Shown: in pieces, positions 30,419 to 40,488 of the stretch
Layout of the letters: every line of letters begins with the position of its first letter
How positions within the stretch are numbered: the stretch's first letter is position 1
Assembly (NCBI GenBank): GCA_947627345.1
Contig: CANQVS010000005.1
Location: 35,434-99,433 of the forward strand
Length of the DNA: 64,000 nucleotides
From: an uncultured Clostridia bacterium
GTDB taxonomy: Bacteria; Bacillota; Clostridia; Oscillospirales; Acutalibacteraceae
Direction: 5' to 3'
Program-made: the position numbers and the translations under genes
Notes under the pieces: model-generated
What the model saw: the letters and a program-made list of their open reading frames with translations, nothing else
Told to the model about the DNA's origin: nothing
The model's database searches: none

Positions 30419-30456
30419 TTAGGGGCTGTATCATTTTTGGTACAGCCTCTTTTTGA
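30419..30456 (+). terminator. Terminator between jag and mnmE
   Basis: GGGCTGTA and TACAGCCT pair across a 10-base loop and are followed by CTTTTTG, seven bases after jag. It may attenuate transcription into mnmE. Confidence 0.75.
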
Positions 30457-30471
30457 TAAAGAGTGAGTTAT

Positions 30472-31839
30472 ATGAAAAACAGCACAATTACCGCGATCTC
30501 GACCGCGCAGGGCGAGGGCGGAATAGGAGTTATAAGAATCAGCGGAGACGACGCGATTACTATAGCGGACAAGGTTTTTAAATCCGTTTCGGGGAAAAAG
30601 CTTTCTGAAATGAAAGGCTACACCGCCTGTTTCGGAGAGGTTTTAAAAAACGGAGAAAAAATAGACGAAGCGGTTGCAACGGTATTCAGAGAACCTTTAA
30701 GCTATACGGGAGAGAACGTTGTCGAATTGTCGTGCCACGGCGGAATTTTTATAACGAGAGAGGTTTTAAGAGCCGTAATTGAATCTGGCGCCCGCCCCGC
30801 CGAGGCAGGAGAATTTACAAAGAGAGCTTTTTTAAACGGAAAGCTTGATTTGACAGAGGCGGAAGCGGTTATGGATTTAATCGGCGCAAAGAGCAAAACC
30901 GCCGCGAGAACCGCTGTTTTGGCTAAAGACGGCGCTTTGTGGAGAAGAATTGAAAAAATAAAAAACGCCTTAGTTACTGCGGACGCCCATTTAAGCGCGT
31001 GGGCGGATTATCCCGAGGAGGATATTGAGCAGGTGACGGAGGAAGGGCTTATAAAGACAATTTTAGAAATTATGTTCGATTTGGATAAGCTTATTTCAAC
31101 CTATGACGCAGGGCAGACGATAAAAGAGGGAATAGATACGGTCATAGCAGGAAAACCGAATACGGGCAAAAGCACGCTTATGAACCTTTTATCGGGACGA
31201 AACCGAAGTATAGTGACCGATATTCCCGGAACGACAAGGGATATTATTGAAGATACGGTTACGGTCGGCGGTGTAATCCTCCGATTGAGCGATACCGCGG
31301 GAATGAGAGAAACCGACGACGCGGTGGAAAAAATCGGCGTTGACATTGCTAAAAACCGCATAAAAAACTGCGGTCTTGCGCTTTGTGTTTTTGACGCAGG
31401 CAGAGAGCTTGACGATGATGATAAAAATCTCATTGAAGAAGTAAAGGACGCGCAGGCAATCGCGGTTATTAACAAAATTGATTTAAAATCAAAGCTTGAC
31501 GAAGAATATATTAAAGAAAATATAAAAAACACGGTTAAAATCTCCGCAAAAAGCGGAGAGGGTTTTGACGAGCTTTGCGCTCTGATTGAAAAAATCGCGG
31601 GAACGGAAAAATTTAATCCGAGCGAGGGTATTCTCGCGAACGAACGGCAGAGAAACGCCGTTGTAAACGCCCGAAAATCATTAGGCGAGGCGCTTGACGC
31701 GCTGAATTTGGGAATGACCTTTGACGCCGTTTCCGTAACCTTGGAGGAGGCGATTGAAAGTATCCTTGAGCTTACGGGCGAGAGTGTGAGCGATGTTGTT
31801 GTGGATAGTGTATTTCACAATTTCTGCGTGGGGAAATAA
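30472..31839 (+). CDS. mnmE: tRNA modification GTPase MnmE
   Basis: A 455-residue MnmE with an N-terminal tetrahydrofolate-binding domain (DTITAIST-type start, NSTITAISTAQGEGGIGVIR), helical domain and inserted GTPase: G1 GKPNTGKST, G3 DTAG, G4 NKID. It ends in CVGK, the variant of the essential C-terminal FCIGK. With MnmG it makes 5-carboxymethylaminomethyl uridine at the tRNA wobble position. ATG 30472 fits the ribosome site AGAGTGAG better than GTG 30463. Confidence 0.94.
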   Translation: MKNSTITAISTAQGEGGIGVIRISGDDAITIADKVFKSVSGKKLSEMKGYTACFGEVLKNGEKIDEAVATVFREPLSYTGENVVELSCHGGIFITREVLRAVIESGARPAEAGEFTKRAFLNGKLDLTEAEAVMDLIGAKSKTAARTAVLAKDGALWRRIEKIKNALVTADAHLSAWADYPEEDIEQVTEEGLIKTILEIMFDLDKLISTYDAGQTIKEGIDTVIAGKPNTGKSTLMNLLSGRNRSIVTDIPGTTRDIIEDTVTVGGVILRLSDTAGMRETDDAVEKIGVDIAKNRIKNCGLALCVFDAGRELDDDDKNLIEEVKDAQAIAVINKIDLKSKLDEEYIKENIKNTVKISAKSGEGFDELCALIEKIAGTEKFNPSEGILANERQRNAVVNARKSLGEALDALNLGMTFDAVSVTLEEAIESILELTGESVSDVVVDSVFHNFCVGK

Positions 31840-31848
31840 GGAGATTTT

Positions 31849-33714
31849 ATGAATTACAAGGCGGGAAAATTTGATATAGCCGTAATCGGCGCGGGCCACG
31901 CGGGAATTGAGGCGGGGCTGGCGGCGGCACGGCTCGGTTTAAAAACCGTTATATTTACGATTAATATGGACGCTGTCGGAAACTGTCCGTGCAATCCCTC
32001 AATCGGCGGAACGGCAAAGGGACATTTGGTGCGTGAGATTGACGCGCTCGGCGGAGAAATGGGAAGAACTGCCGACGAATGTTTTTTGCAGAGCAGAATG
32101 TTAAACAAAGGAAAAGGACCGGCGGTTCATTCTCTGCGCGCGCAGATTGACCGCAGAAAATATTCCGATGTTATGAAGCACAAGCTTGAACTCCAGAAAA
32201 ACCTCGAATTACATCAGGCGGAGGTTACAAAGCTTGAAAAAATTAAAGACGGCTACATTGTCACTACGCGAATGCTCGCTCAATACGAGGCAAAGGCGGT
32301 AATTATAGCGACGGGAACATATCTTGGAGGAAGAATTTTTATCGGTGAAGTGAGCTATGAAAGCGGGCCCGACGGAATTTTCCCTGCAAGTTTTTTAGGT
32401 CAGAGCCTTAAAGATTTGGGAATTAAGCTGAGAAGATTTAAGACGGGAACACCTGCGCGCGTGCTCAAAAGCAGTATAGATTTTTCAGAGCTTGAAGAAC
32501 AGCTCGGCGACGAACCGCCGATACCGTTTTCCTATGATACGACATCCTTGGGAGAAAACAAGGTGAAGTGCCATATAAGCTGGACAAACGAAAAAACAAA
32601 GCAAATAATTCTCGAAAACATACACCGCTCCCCGCTCTACGGCGGAAAAATCGAGGGAATAGGCCCGAGATACTGCCCGAGCTTAGAGGATAAAATCGTG
32701 CGTTTCAGCGAGAAAGAAAGACATCAGCTTTTTATTGAGCCTTGCGGACTTGACACGGAGGAGATGTATCTTCAGGGAATGAGCTCCTCGCTCCCCGAGG
32801 AGGTACAGCTGAAATTTTATCACACGATAAAGGGACTTGAAAACGCGGTGATTATGAGGCCTGCATACGCGATAGAGTACGACTGTATCGACCCGACCGA
32901 GATGAACGCGACCTTAGAGTTCAAAAAATTTGAGGGACTTTACGGCGCGGGTCAATTTAACGGAAGTTCAGGCTACGAGGAGGCGGCGGCGCAGGGGCTT
33001 GTCGCGGGAATTAACGCGGCTTTAAAAATTCTTAAAAAAGAGCCGATGATACTCGACCGTTCAAACTCGTATATAGGAACGCTCATAGACGACCTTGTAA
33101 CAAAGGGAGCGAACGAGCCGTACAGAATGATGACCTCGCGGAGCGAATACCGTCTGATTTTAAGGCAGGATAACGCCGATGTGAGATTAACCCCCATAGG
33201 CAGAGAAGTAGGGCTTATAAGCGACGACCGCTGGGAAAGGTTTAATAAAAAACAGGAGCTTAAAGCGCAGGAATTAAAACGTATTGAAAAAGAAGTCATC
33301 GCTCCGGGCGAAACGATAAACGAAATACTTGTTTCACGTGGAACATCTCCGCTTAAAACGGGAGCAAAGCTTATTGACCTCTTGCGCCGACCGCAGATAA
33401 GCTACAGCGATTTAACACCGATAGATAAATCCCGCCCCGAACTCGACTGCAATATATTCGAACAGGTTGAAATTGAAGTAAAATATGCGGGATATATTGA
33501 AAAACAGCGCAAGCAGGTTGAGCAAATGCAAAAGCTTGAAAAGAAGAAACTGCCCGAAAATTTCGATTACAACGAAATAAAGGGTCTGCGCCTCGAAGCG
33601 AGGGAAAAGCTCAATAAAATAAAACCGCTTAATATCGGACAGGCGTCAAGAATTTCAGGCGTTTCTCCGGCCGACATCAGCGTGCTCTTAATCTGGCTTT
33701 CGCAGAAAAGATGA
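31849..33714 (+). CDS. mnmG: tRNA uridine-5-carboxymethylaminomethyl modification enzyme MnmG
   Basis: A 621-residue flavoprotein with the FAD-binding [17 protein letters not shown] at the start, [21 protein letters not shown], and the C-terminal helical domain that contacts MnmE. Forms the MnmEG complex with the gene just upstream. AAGGAGA lies 7 bases before ATG 31849. Within it is a parS-like site (33330-33345). Confidence 0.96.
   Translation: MNYKAGKFDIAVIGAGHAGIEAGLAAARLGLKTVIFTINMDAVGNCPCNPSIGGTAKGHLVREIDALGGEMGRTADECFLQSRMLNKGKGPAVHSLRAQIDRRKYSDVMKHKLELQKNLELHQAEVTKLEKIKDGYIVTTRMLAQYEAKAVIIATGTYLGGRIFIGEVSYESGPDGIFPASFLGQSLKDLGIKLRRFKTGTPARVLKSSIDFSELEEQLGDEPPIPFSYDTTSLGENKVKCHISWTNEKTKQIILENIHRSPLYGGKIEGIGPRYCPSLEDKIVRFSEKERHQLFIEPCGLDTEEMYLQGMSSSLPEEVQLKFYHTIKGLENAVIMRPAYAIEYDCIDPTEMNATLEFKKFEGLYGAGQFNGSSGYEEAAAQGLVAGINAALKILKKEPMILDRSNSYIGTLIDDLVTKGANEPYRMMTSRSEYRLILRQDNADVRLTPIGREVGLISDDRWERFNKKQELKAQELKRIEKEVIAPGETINEILVSRGTSPLKTGAKLIDLLRRPQISYSDLTPIDKSRPELDCNIFEQVEIEVKYAGYIEKQRKQVEQMQKLEKKKLPENFDYNEIKGLRLEAREKLNKIKPLNIGQASRISGVSPADISVLLIWLSQKR
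33330..33345. promoter_or_regulatory. parS: parS centromere site inside mnmG
   Basis: TGTTTCACGTGGAACA differs from the consensus TGTTTCACGTGAAACA at one base. ParB (Spo0J) is expected to bind and spread from here; the site lies about 6 kb from oriC on the right arm. Confidence 0.88.
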
Positions 33715-33718
33715 TTGT

Positions 33719-34423
33719 ATGAAAAATTTAGTTAAAAAAGCTTGCAAAAAAATTGAAATCAGCCTGAACGACGAACAGGCTCAAAAATTTGAAAATTATT
33801 ATAATCTCCTTACAGAGTGGAACGAAAAAATTAACCTCACGCGTATTGTCGAACCGCAGGAAGTGGCTCTTAAACATTTTGCCGACAGCTTGACGGTCTT
33901 AAAATACTGCGATATTCCCAAAAACGCGTCTGTTATCGACATCGGCACGGGCGCGGGTTTCCCGGGGATTCCTCTTAAAATCTACCGCCCCGATATAAAA
34001 CTAACGCTTTTGGACAGTCTTAACAAGAGGGTGAATTTCCTAAATGAGGTTGCAAAGAAAAATAGTCTTGAAGTTAAAACTCTCCACAGCCGTGCGGAAG
34101 ATGCAGGCAGAAAAAAAGACGAACGCGCAAAGTATGATACAGCGCTTTCAAGAGCAGTCGCGAGGCTCAACGTCCTTTGCGAATACTGTATTCCTTTTTT
34201 AAAAATCGGCGGAAATTTTATAGCGATGAAAGGTTCTGACCTGTCGGAGGAATTAGACGAGGCAAAATCCGCGATAAAACTACTGGGAGGAGAAATAATC
34301 TCCGTTAATGAGTTCAACCTCGACGGCGCGGGAAAAAGGACAATTGTTGTAATAAAAAAAGTAAAGCACACGCCAAACGCATACCCCCGAATTTCTGGAA
34401 AGATAAAAAGCAAACCGCTTTAA
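33719..34423 (+). CDS. rsmG: 16S rRNA (guanine-527-N7) methyltransferase RsmG
   Basis: A 234-residue methyltransferase. SAM-binding motif DIGTGAGFPGIPLKI, preceded by EWNEKINLTRIVEPQEVALKHFADSL and followed by SRAVARLNVLCEYCIPFL. Methylates G527 in the 16S 530 loop; loss gives low-level streptomycin resistance in several bacteria. The ATG lies four bases after mnmG with only a weak ribosome site, so it is probably coupled. A terminator follows at 34443. Confidence 0.94.
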   Translation: MKNLVKKACKKIEISLNDEQAQKFENYYNLLTEWNEKINLTRIVEPQEVALKHFADSLTVLKYCDIPKNASVIDIGTGAGFPGIPLKIYRPDIKLTLLDSLNKRVNFLNEVAKKNSLEVKTLHSRAEDAGRKKDERAKYDTALSRAVARLNVLCEYCIPFLKIGGNFIAMKGSDLSEELDEAKSAIKLLGGEIISVNEFNLDGAGKRTIVVIKKVKHTPNAYPRISGKIKSKPL

Positions 34424-34442
34424 AAAATAAACAGAATTATAA

Positions 34443-34470
34443 AAAGAAAGGTTTTGCCTTTCTTTTTTTA
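34443..34470 (+). terminator. Terminator after rsmG
   Basis: AGAAAGG / CCTTTCT stem with five-base loop, then a run of seven T. It ends the rnpA-rsmG operon. Confidence 0.82.
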
Positions 34471-34712
34471 TGTCCTTTAGAGTGTAAGAATAAAGCTCTT
34501 TAAAATAAAAGAATAAAAAGCTTTAAAAAAAGAAACTTTCGGATATAATTTTAAAAATATTAAAAAATAACAGCTTGTGACCCCAAAAAAGCTAAAAAAC
34601 AGCAAAACATTCTAAAAAAATCGCTCAAACTTCGACACACTCCGCGCCGTCAAGGTGATATTATATAGTCACAGGGCAAGACAAGCCCACTTCCTCAAAG
34701 CGAGGTGAGGTA

Positions 34713-35534
34713 TTGAATTACCTTAGCAAATCCGAAAACAAGATAACCGAAATTCCGACTATTAAAATTCGTCCGAACAAAACCCAGCCCCGCAAAATTT
34801 TTGACGAGGACAAGCTTAGAGATTTGGCGAAGTCGATTGAGGAAAACGGAATTTTACAACCGCTGACCGTTCGCAGGGTAAGTCAGTCGGAATACGAAAT
34901 TATTGCGGGAGAACGGCGTCTGCGCGCCTCCGTGCTTGCAGGGTATTCAAGAGTTCCGTGCATTGTTATTAAATGCAACGACCGCGAGTCGGCAATGCTC
35001 GCTCTGCTTGAAAATCTCCAGAGGTGCGACCTCGGAATGTTTGAGGAGGCAAGAGGAATTTCAAGACTCATAAGGCGCTACGGAATAACTCAGGAGCAAG
35101 CAGCAAAAAAACTCGGCAAAAGTCAAAGCACAATCGCAAACAAGCTCCGTCTTTTAAATTTGAGTTACGATGAACAGGACTGGATAGTTCAGGCGGGACT
35201 TTCCGAACGCCACGCGAGAGCGCTCCTCAGAATTTATGACCAGGAGCTACGAAAAGAGGCTCTTTCAAAAATAATAGCGGAAAATCTCAACGTCGCGCAA
35301 AGCGAGGAGCTTATCGAGAACATCCTGTATAATTCAATGGTACCCGAACAAAGCAAAAAGGGTACGAGAAAAATTGTCATTAAAGATGTAAGAATTTTTA
35401 TTAATACGATAAATAAAGCTGTCAGCACAATGCAGCAGGCGGGCATAGACGCGGTCTGCAAGCATAAGGACAGCGGGGATTACATAGAATACACGGTAAA
35501 AATCCCAAAACAACAGACCGAAAGGTCTGCCTGA
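34713..35534 (+). CDS. noc: Nucleoid occlusion protein Noc (ParB family)
   Basis: A 273-residue ParB/Noc-type CTPase with the N-terminal NKTQPRKIFDEDKLRDLAKSI and GERRLRAS arginine motif, a central helix-turn-helix (ITQEQAAKKLGKSQSTIANKLRLL) and a C-terminal dimerisation domain. Its place directly after rsmG and before parA-parB is that of noc in Firmicutes, and this is the reason to call it Noc rather than a second ParB. Start TTG 34713 follows GAGGTGAGG; a CCTC/GAGG hairpin may partly hide this site. Noc blocks division over the nucleoid. Confidence 0.8.
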   Translation: MNYLSKSENKITEIPTIKIRPNKTQPRKIFDEDKLRDLAKSIEENGILQPLTVRRVSQSEYEIIAGERRLRASVLAGYSRVPCIVIKCNDRESAMLALLENLQRCDLGMFEEARGISRLIRRYGITQEQAAKKLGKSQSTIANKLRLLNLSYDEQDWIVQAGLSERHARALLRIYDQELRKEALSKIIAENLNVAQSEELIENILYNSMVPEQSKKGTRKIVIKDVRIFINTINKAVSTMQQAGIDAVCKHKDSGDYIEYTVKIPKQQTERSA

Positions 35535-35599
35535 AAAAGCTTTCCAGATGGACGCTTAGCGTCCAATCCACTCATACCCATTTCCTTATCTAACCCCTT

Positions 35600-35642
35600 G
35601 CCAAGACCGCACAGTAAAATGTGCGGTCTTCGGCATTTTTTA
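35600..35642 (+). terminator. Terminator after noc
   Basis: AAGACCGCACA / TGTGCGGTCTT form an 11-bp stem with a 6-base loop, extended by GCC/GGC, then ATTTTTTATA. The first bases of repeat array R4 follow directly. Confidence 0.9.
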
Positions 35643-36500
35643 TATTTCTACGTCAGACATTTCAGCTCCTATCTAACAAATCATCTCCCCCAGATGGTTC
35701 TGCCTCTATTTCACTTTGGATAGTAAGGATAAGTTCTGCTATAGACTTTTTAACTTTTCCACATCAGTCCGTGCAGTTCCTTTTTATATCTCCACGTCAG
35801 ACATTGCAGTCCCTCTTGGACAATTCATATTCCCCAAATGCTTCCTCCTCTGTCTTGTTTTGGATAGGGAGGACAAGTTCTGCGGTAGAATTTTTAGATT
35901 TTCCACATCAGTCCGTACAGTTCATCTCGGATAATTCATATTCCCCAGACGTTTGAGCCTCTGTCTTGTTTTGGATAGGGAGGATAGGCTCTGCTGTAAA
36001 CTTTTTAGATTTTTTAGAAACTTTTCCTTTAAATCCGATTTGAATAGGAAATAAAAGGTTATCTATAATTTAATTCTTAATTTTTAATTTCAAATAACCT
36101 CCTTATTATTTGTTTCACGTGAAACTTTTTTATCTCCACGTCAGACATTTCAGCTCTTATCTAACAGTTCATCTCCCCCAAATCTTTCTTCCTCTATTTT
36201 ACTTTGGATATTAAGGACAGGTTCTGCTGTAGATTTTTTAGATTTTCCACATCAGTCCGTGCAGTCCCTCTCGGACAATTCGTCTCCCCCAAACCTTTTT
36301 GCCCCTGTCTTATTTTGGATATGGAGGAACGGTTCTACGAAAAATCTTTATATATAAGTTATCTCCCTATCTAAAGTTAGATAGGGAGATTAATTTTTCT
36401 ACTATATAGGTTTTTAAAAAACTTTTCCTTTCTATCTTTTTTGAATAGGAATTAGAAAGTAACCCATAAATCCAATTCTTAATTCTTAATTTTTAATTAA
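35641..36500. repeat. Mosaic intergenic repeat array R4
   Basis: Forward-only array after noc: module A units at 35641-36005, module C at 36006-36090, then a parS site (36111-36126), more module A at 36127-36345, a module B hairpin (CTCCCTATCTAAAGTTAGAT core) near 36360-36395 and a last module C at about 36410-36490, with two TTAATTCTTAATT words. An open frame of 111 codons at 35621-35956 runs through repeat units; it has no ribosome site and is not treated as a gene. Confidence 0.88.
36111..36126. promoter_or_regulatory. parS: parS centromere site upstream of parA
   Basis: TGTTTCACGTGAAACT matches 15 of 16 bases of the parS consensus TGTTTCACGTGAAACA. It stands between two repeat modules, 445 bases before parA and about 9 kb from oriC. 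Confidence 0.92.
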
Positions 36501-36570
36501 AAACCCCTTTTATTATTTATTAATTTATGGTAAAATCTTTTTAGATATTTTTACTAAGGGATTTGATAAT

Positions 36571-37338
36571 TTGGCAAAGGTAATTGCGGTTGCGAACCAA
36601 AAGGGCGGAGTAGGAAAGACAACAACCTCCGTTAACCTTTCGGCTTGCCTGGGAGCAATGGGAAAACGCACGCTCCTCGTTGACGTTGACCCGCAGGGAA
36701 ACGCGACAAGCGGAGTGGCAGTTGATAAAAGACAGCTTAAAAAATCAACCTACAACATTCTCGTTGACGGAATAAAGGCGGAGGAGTGCCTGTTTTCAAC
36801 TCAATATAAAAATCTGCACATTCTCCCAAGTTCGCTCGATTTAGCCGCGGCGGAGCTTGAAATTGTAGAAAAACCTCACCGCGAGGCGCTTTTAAAAAAC
36901 GCTGTTCTTCCGATAAAATACAACTACGACTATATAATAATCGACTGTCCGCCCTCGCTCGGACTTATTACGGCGAACGCGATGACGCTTGCGGACACGA
37001 TTTTAGTCCCGATACAGTGCGAATACTATGCGCTTGAAGGACTTTCACAGCTTATGAGTACGGTAAGGCGGGTAAAACGCCAGTATAATTCAAGCTTGGA
37101 GCTGGAGGGCGTACTGCTGACGATGTATGACGGAAGGCTTAATCTCACTCAACAGGTTGTCGAGGAGGTTAAAAAATTCTTTCCGCGCAAGGTTTTCAAA
37201 ACGGTTATCCCCCGAGGAGTAAGGCTTTCAGAGGCGCCCTCGTTTGGAATGCCCGTAATTTACTACGATAAATCCTGCAAGGGAAGCTTGGCGTACACGG
37301 AACTTGCAAAGGAAATAGACGGAAAGAACAGCTTATAA
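36571..37338 (+). CDS. parA: Chromosome partitioning ATPase ParA/Soj
   Basis: A 255-residue deviant Walker ATPase: KGGVGKTTTSVNLSA at the start, DVDPQGNATSG, and IDCPPSLGLITANA. Soj controls DnaA and, with ParB, origin segregation. TTG 36571 follows AAGGGA by 9 bases. Ends 142 bases before parB. Confidence 0.94.
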   Translation: MAKVIAVANQKGGVGKTTTSVNLSACLGAMGKRTLLVDVDPQGNATSGVAVDKRQLKKSTYNILVDGIKAEECLFSTQYKNLHILPSSLDLAAAELEIVEKPHREALLKNAVLPIKYNYDYIIIDCPPSLGLITANAMTLADTILVPIQCEYYALEGLSQLMSTVRRVKRQYNSSLELEGVLLTMYDGRLNLTQQVVEEVKKFFPRKVFKTVIPRGVRLSEAPSFGMPVIYYDKSCKGSLAYTELAKEIDGKNSL

Positions 37339-37480
37339 CTATTGATTTATTTGTTTATCTTAAAATCAATGAATTTTATTTAAGCTTTACCCGTTCGGGA
37401 TAAAATTTAAGGATTTTAGAAATTTTAAAATCATAAATTTATAGCTTTTATTTGTGAAGAAATGTAAAGAAAGGTTAAAA

Positions 37481-38335
37481 ATGGCAAAAAAAAGAGGAGG
37501 ACTCGGACGAGGTCTGGACGCGATTTTTATTCAGAACGAAACCGAGGACGGAGGAAGTACCGTAACTTTAAAAATTTCGGAAATAGAACCTAATCATAAT
37601 CAGCCGAGGCGTGATTTTGACGAAGAATCGCTCTCAAAGCTTGCGGAAAGCATAAAGGCGCACGGGCTTATTCAGCCGATTGTTGTAAGACCTCTTCTCG
37701 GAGGAGGTTATCAGATTGTAGCGGGAGAGCGCCGTTACCGCGCGTGCAGGATTGCCGAATTAACGGAAGTTCCCGTAATTATAAGAGAATTAACCGAAAA
37801 GGAAACAATGGAAATCGCGCTTATAGAAAATCTCCAGCGCGAGGACTTAAACCCGATAGAGGAGGCGCTCGGCTATAAATCTCTTATGGACGAGCACGGA
37901 TTAAGCCAGGAAGAAGTATCGAGCGCGGTCGGGAAATCCCGCCCGGCGGTCGCAAACACGCTCCGGCTCTTAAAACTGCCCGAAAAATTGAGCGCTTTGG
38001 TGCGTGAGGGAAAGCTGAGCGCGGGACACGCACGAGCGTTGCTCTCAATTGAAAACGAGAAAGAAATGGAAAAGCTTGCAGACGAGGTTATAAATTCTGA
38101 CCTCTCTGTTCGGCAGATTGAAAGAATAGCAAAACAGCAGATTAGAAAGCCTGCCGTCGAAAAATCCGAAAGAAAGCCATCGTATTACAGTATGGTTGAA
38201 CAGACGCTTTCCGAATACCTCGGAAAAAAGGTGAAAGTTGCTCCACTCGCGAACAAAAAGGGAGGAACTCTTTCAATAGAATTTTACAGCGACGACGAGC
38301 TAAAAGAGCTTGCGGGCAAGTTAGAGGACAAATAA
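37481..38335 (+). CDS. parB: Chromosome partitioning protein ParB/Spo0J
   Basis: A 284-residue ParB: MAKKRGGLGRGLDAIF (the Soj-activating N-terminus), NQPRRDFDEESL, GERRYRACR (CTP motif), the central HTH with LSQEEVSSAVGKSRPAVANTLRLL and a C-terminal dimer domain. It binds parS and forms the partition complex. ATG 37481 is used, after AAAGAAAGG; the longer frame from 37454 adds nine non-conserved residues. Confidence 0.94.
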   Translation: MAKKRGGLGRGLDAIFIQNETEDGGSTVTLKISEIEPNHNQPRRDFDEESLSKLAESIKAHGLIQPIVVRPLLGGGYQIVAGERRYRACRIAELTEVPVIIRELTEKETMEIALIENLQREDLNPIEEALGYKSLMDEHGLSQEEVSSAVGKSRPAVANTLRLLKLPEKLSALVREGKLSAGHARALLSIENEKEMEKLADEVINSDLSVRQIERIAKQQIRKPAVEKSERKPSYYSMVEQTLSEYLGKKVKVAPLANKKGGTLSIEFYSDDELKELAGKLEDK

Positions 38336-38369
38336 GAAGAAATTAAAAAACAAGAAAGGCAAAGAACAA

Positions 38370-39647
38370 ATGATTGATATTAAATTTTTAAGAGAAAATC
38401 CCGAAGCGGTTAAGGAAAATATAAGAAAAAAATTTCAGGACAACAAGCTTCCGCTCGTAGACGAGGTTATAGAACTTGACAAAAAAAGCAGGGAGGCTAA
38501 AGGAAAAGCGGATATGCTGAGAGCCAACCGAAACAAGCTTTCAAAACAGATAGGCGCCCTTTACGGACAGGGAAAGAAAGAAGAGGCGGAACAGCTGAAA
38601 GTGCAGGTTCAGGCGCAGGGCGAGGAGCTTGAAAGCCTTGAGGCACAGGAGGCGGAGCTTTCCGAAAAGGTCACAAAAATTATGATGGTTATACCGAACA
38701 TAATTGATTCGCAGGTGCCTATCGGTAAGGACGACAGCCAAAACGTCGAGGTTGAGAGATTCGGCGAGCCGATTGTTCCCGATTATGAAATTCCGTATCA
38801 CACGGAGATTATGGAAAAATTTGACGGCATAGACCTCGACTCCGCGCGCAAGGTTGCGGGAAACGGATTTTACTATCTTATGGGGGACATTGCGCGTTTG
38901 CACAGCGCGGTGATTTCGTACGCGAGAGATTTTATGATTAACCGCGGATTTACCTATTGCGTACCGCCATTTATGATACGCTCAAACGTCGTTACGGGCG
39001 TTATGAGTTTTGCGGAAATGGACGCGATGATGTATAAAATCGAGGGAGAGGACCTTTATCTAATCGGTACCTCCGAGCACAGTATGATTGGAAAATTTAT
39101 CGACACGATGATAAATGAGAACGAACTCCCGAAAACTCTCACGAGTTATTCGCCCTGTTTCAGAAAAGAAAAGGGAGCGCACGGAATTGAGGAGCGAGGA
39201 GTTTACAGAATACATCAGTTTGAAAAGCAGGAAATGATTGTCGTTTGTAAACCCGAAGAAAGCAAAATGTGGTTTGATAAGCTTTGGCAGAACACGGTTG
39301 ATTTGTTCCGCTCGCTCGATATTCCCGTGAGAACGCTTGAATGTTGTTCGGGCGATTTGGCGGATTTGAAGGTGCGTTCAATTGACGTTGAGGCTTGGTC
39401 GCCGAGACAGAAGAAATATTTTGAAGTCGGCTCCTGTTCTAATTTGGGCGACGCTCAGGCGCGCCGTTTGAAAATCCGCGTAAAATCTAAGGACGGAAAA
39501 TATTTTGCGCATACGCTTAACAATACGGTTGTCGCTCCGCCGAGAATGTTAATCGCGTTTTTGGAGAACAACCTGAATGCTGACGGTACGGTAAATATAC
39601 CCGAAGCATTAAGACCTTATATGGGAGGACAGGAAGTTATTAAATAG
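38370..39647 (+). CDS. serS: Seryl-tRNA synthetase
   Basis: A 425-residue class II synthetase. N-terminal coiled-coil arm (about 28-105) for tRNA-Ser, then motif 2 FRKEKGAHGIEERGVYRIHQFEK and motif 3 region with GSCSNLGDAQARRLKIR and ALRPYMGG. Charges tRNA-Ser; it also starts selenocysteine synthesis in organisms that have it. Preceded by AAGAAAGG. In Firmicutes serS commonly follows parB. No T-box is visible in the 34-base leader. Confidence 0.95.
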   Translation: MIDIKFLRENPEAVKENIRKKFQDNKLPLVDEVIELDKKSREAKGKADMLRANRNKLSKQIGALYGQGKKEEAEQLKVQVQAQGEELESLEAQEAELSEKVTKIMMVIPNIIDSQVPIGKDDSQNVEVERFGEPIVPDYEIPYHTEIMEKFDGIDLDSARKVAGNGFYYLMGDIARLHSAVISYARDFMINRGFTYCVPPFMIRSNVVTGVMSFAEMDAMMYKIEGEDLYLIGTSEHSMIGKFIDTMINENELPKTLTSYSPCFRKEKGAHGIEERGVYRIHQFEKQEMIVVCKPEESKMWFDKLWQNTVDLFRSLDIPVRTLECCSGDLADLKVRSIDVEAWSPRQKKYFEVGSCSNLGDAQARRLKIRVKSKDGKYFAHTLNNTVVAPPRMLIAFLENNLNADGTVNIPEALRPYMGGQEVIK

Positions 39648-39660
39648 GAAGGAGAATACG

Positions 39661-40083
39661 ATGAAAACTGAAAACAAAGCGGTAAAAACGGTTTTATGCG
39701 CCGTGCTGTTTATCGCTGTTTCTCTGATTTTTACGTCCTGTATGCAAGTACGGAGCGCGGAAGATACTATTAACTGTTTTTTTAAAGAATTTGAAAACTC
39801 CGACTTTGAAGAAATGAAAAAGTATTGTACGGACAGCTTTATAAAAGGGTATTTTAACGACGGCGACGTTTACAGCTTTAAGAACGCGACGCTTAAAGAG
39901 TGCGATAAATACAGGAAACCCTACGATTACGGCGATAACTTGGAATGTTACTATGTCACCGTAACGGGAACGCTTACGGATAAAACATCGCTTGATAAAA
40001 ACAGCAAGGAGCAGTCTTTTTTCGTAGTTTTGGAGAATAAAAAAGGCGATTGGAAAATACGGAATTTTTATTCGGGGTTATGA
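39661..40083 (+). CDS. Small lipoprotein with NTF2-like domain
   Basis: A 140-residue secreted lipoprotein: N-terminal hydrophobic signal (VLCAVLFIAVSLIF) with lipobox FTSC at about residues 24-27. The mature part resembles the small NTF2/DUF4878-type folds common in Firmicute lipoproteins, but I do not recognise a family. It follows serS by 13 bases with GGAAGGAG just before the ATG, so it shares the serS transcript. Confidence 0.72.
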   Translation: MKTENKAVKTVLCAVLFIAVSLIFTSCMQVRSAEDTINCFFKEFENSDFEEMKKYCTDSFIKGYFNDGDVYSFKNATLKECDKYRKPYDYGDNLECYYVTVTGTLTDKTSLDKNSKEQSFFVVLENKKGDWKIRNFYSGL

Positions 40084-40169
40084 GAATTAAAACCGATATT
40101 CTGATAATAAAGGGTTTATGTTTTACTTAAATAAGATGTTTTAAGATAAAAAGGATGCATTGAAAAAAT

Positions 40170-40474
40170 ATAGAGATGAGCCTATTCTCTCTATCCAAAG
40201 TGGGGTAGAGGAAGAAATGTCTGGGAAATTTTCAAATTAAAAATGAAGAATTAATATTTTAATCTTACCTATCCTCCCCATTCAAAGTAAGATAAAGCAA
40301 GAAACGTTTGGGGAAGATGAATTGTCCGAAAGGGAATGCACGGATTGATGTGGAAAATCTAAAAATTCTACCGCAGAACCTGTTCTTCATATCCAAAGTG
40401 AGATAGAGGAAGAAACGTCTGGGGGAGATGAGTTGTCAGATAGGAGCTGAAATGTCTGACATGGAAATATAAAA
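40170..40474. repeat. Mosaic intergenic repeat array R5
   Basis: Reverse module A units at about 40170-40230 (partial) and 40265-40474, separated by a short AT-rich piece. The last unit ends seven bases before the GGAGG of the aquaporin gene (40475-40481), so it forms most of that gene's 5' untranslated region. Otherwise 40084-40170 shows nothing notable. Confidence 0.85.
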
Positions 40475-40488
40475 AAGGAGGAAAATTA

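Noticed and set aside
33955..33970. TTTCCCGGG in rsmG as a Noc-binding site
   Set aside because: It has three mismatches to the Noc consensus and encodes the conserved GFPGIP segment of RsmG, so the match is expected by chance from coding.
35621..35956. 111-codon open frame in repeat array R4, and similar frames at 15971-16327, 4450-4767 and 41593-41895
   Set aside because: They run through repeat modules, lack ribosome sites, and translate into repeats of the same nucleotide unit; the frame stays open only because unit length is close to a multiple of three.
38336..38369. T-box leader before serS
   Set aside because: The parB-serS gap is only 34 bases, too short for a T-box.
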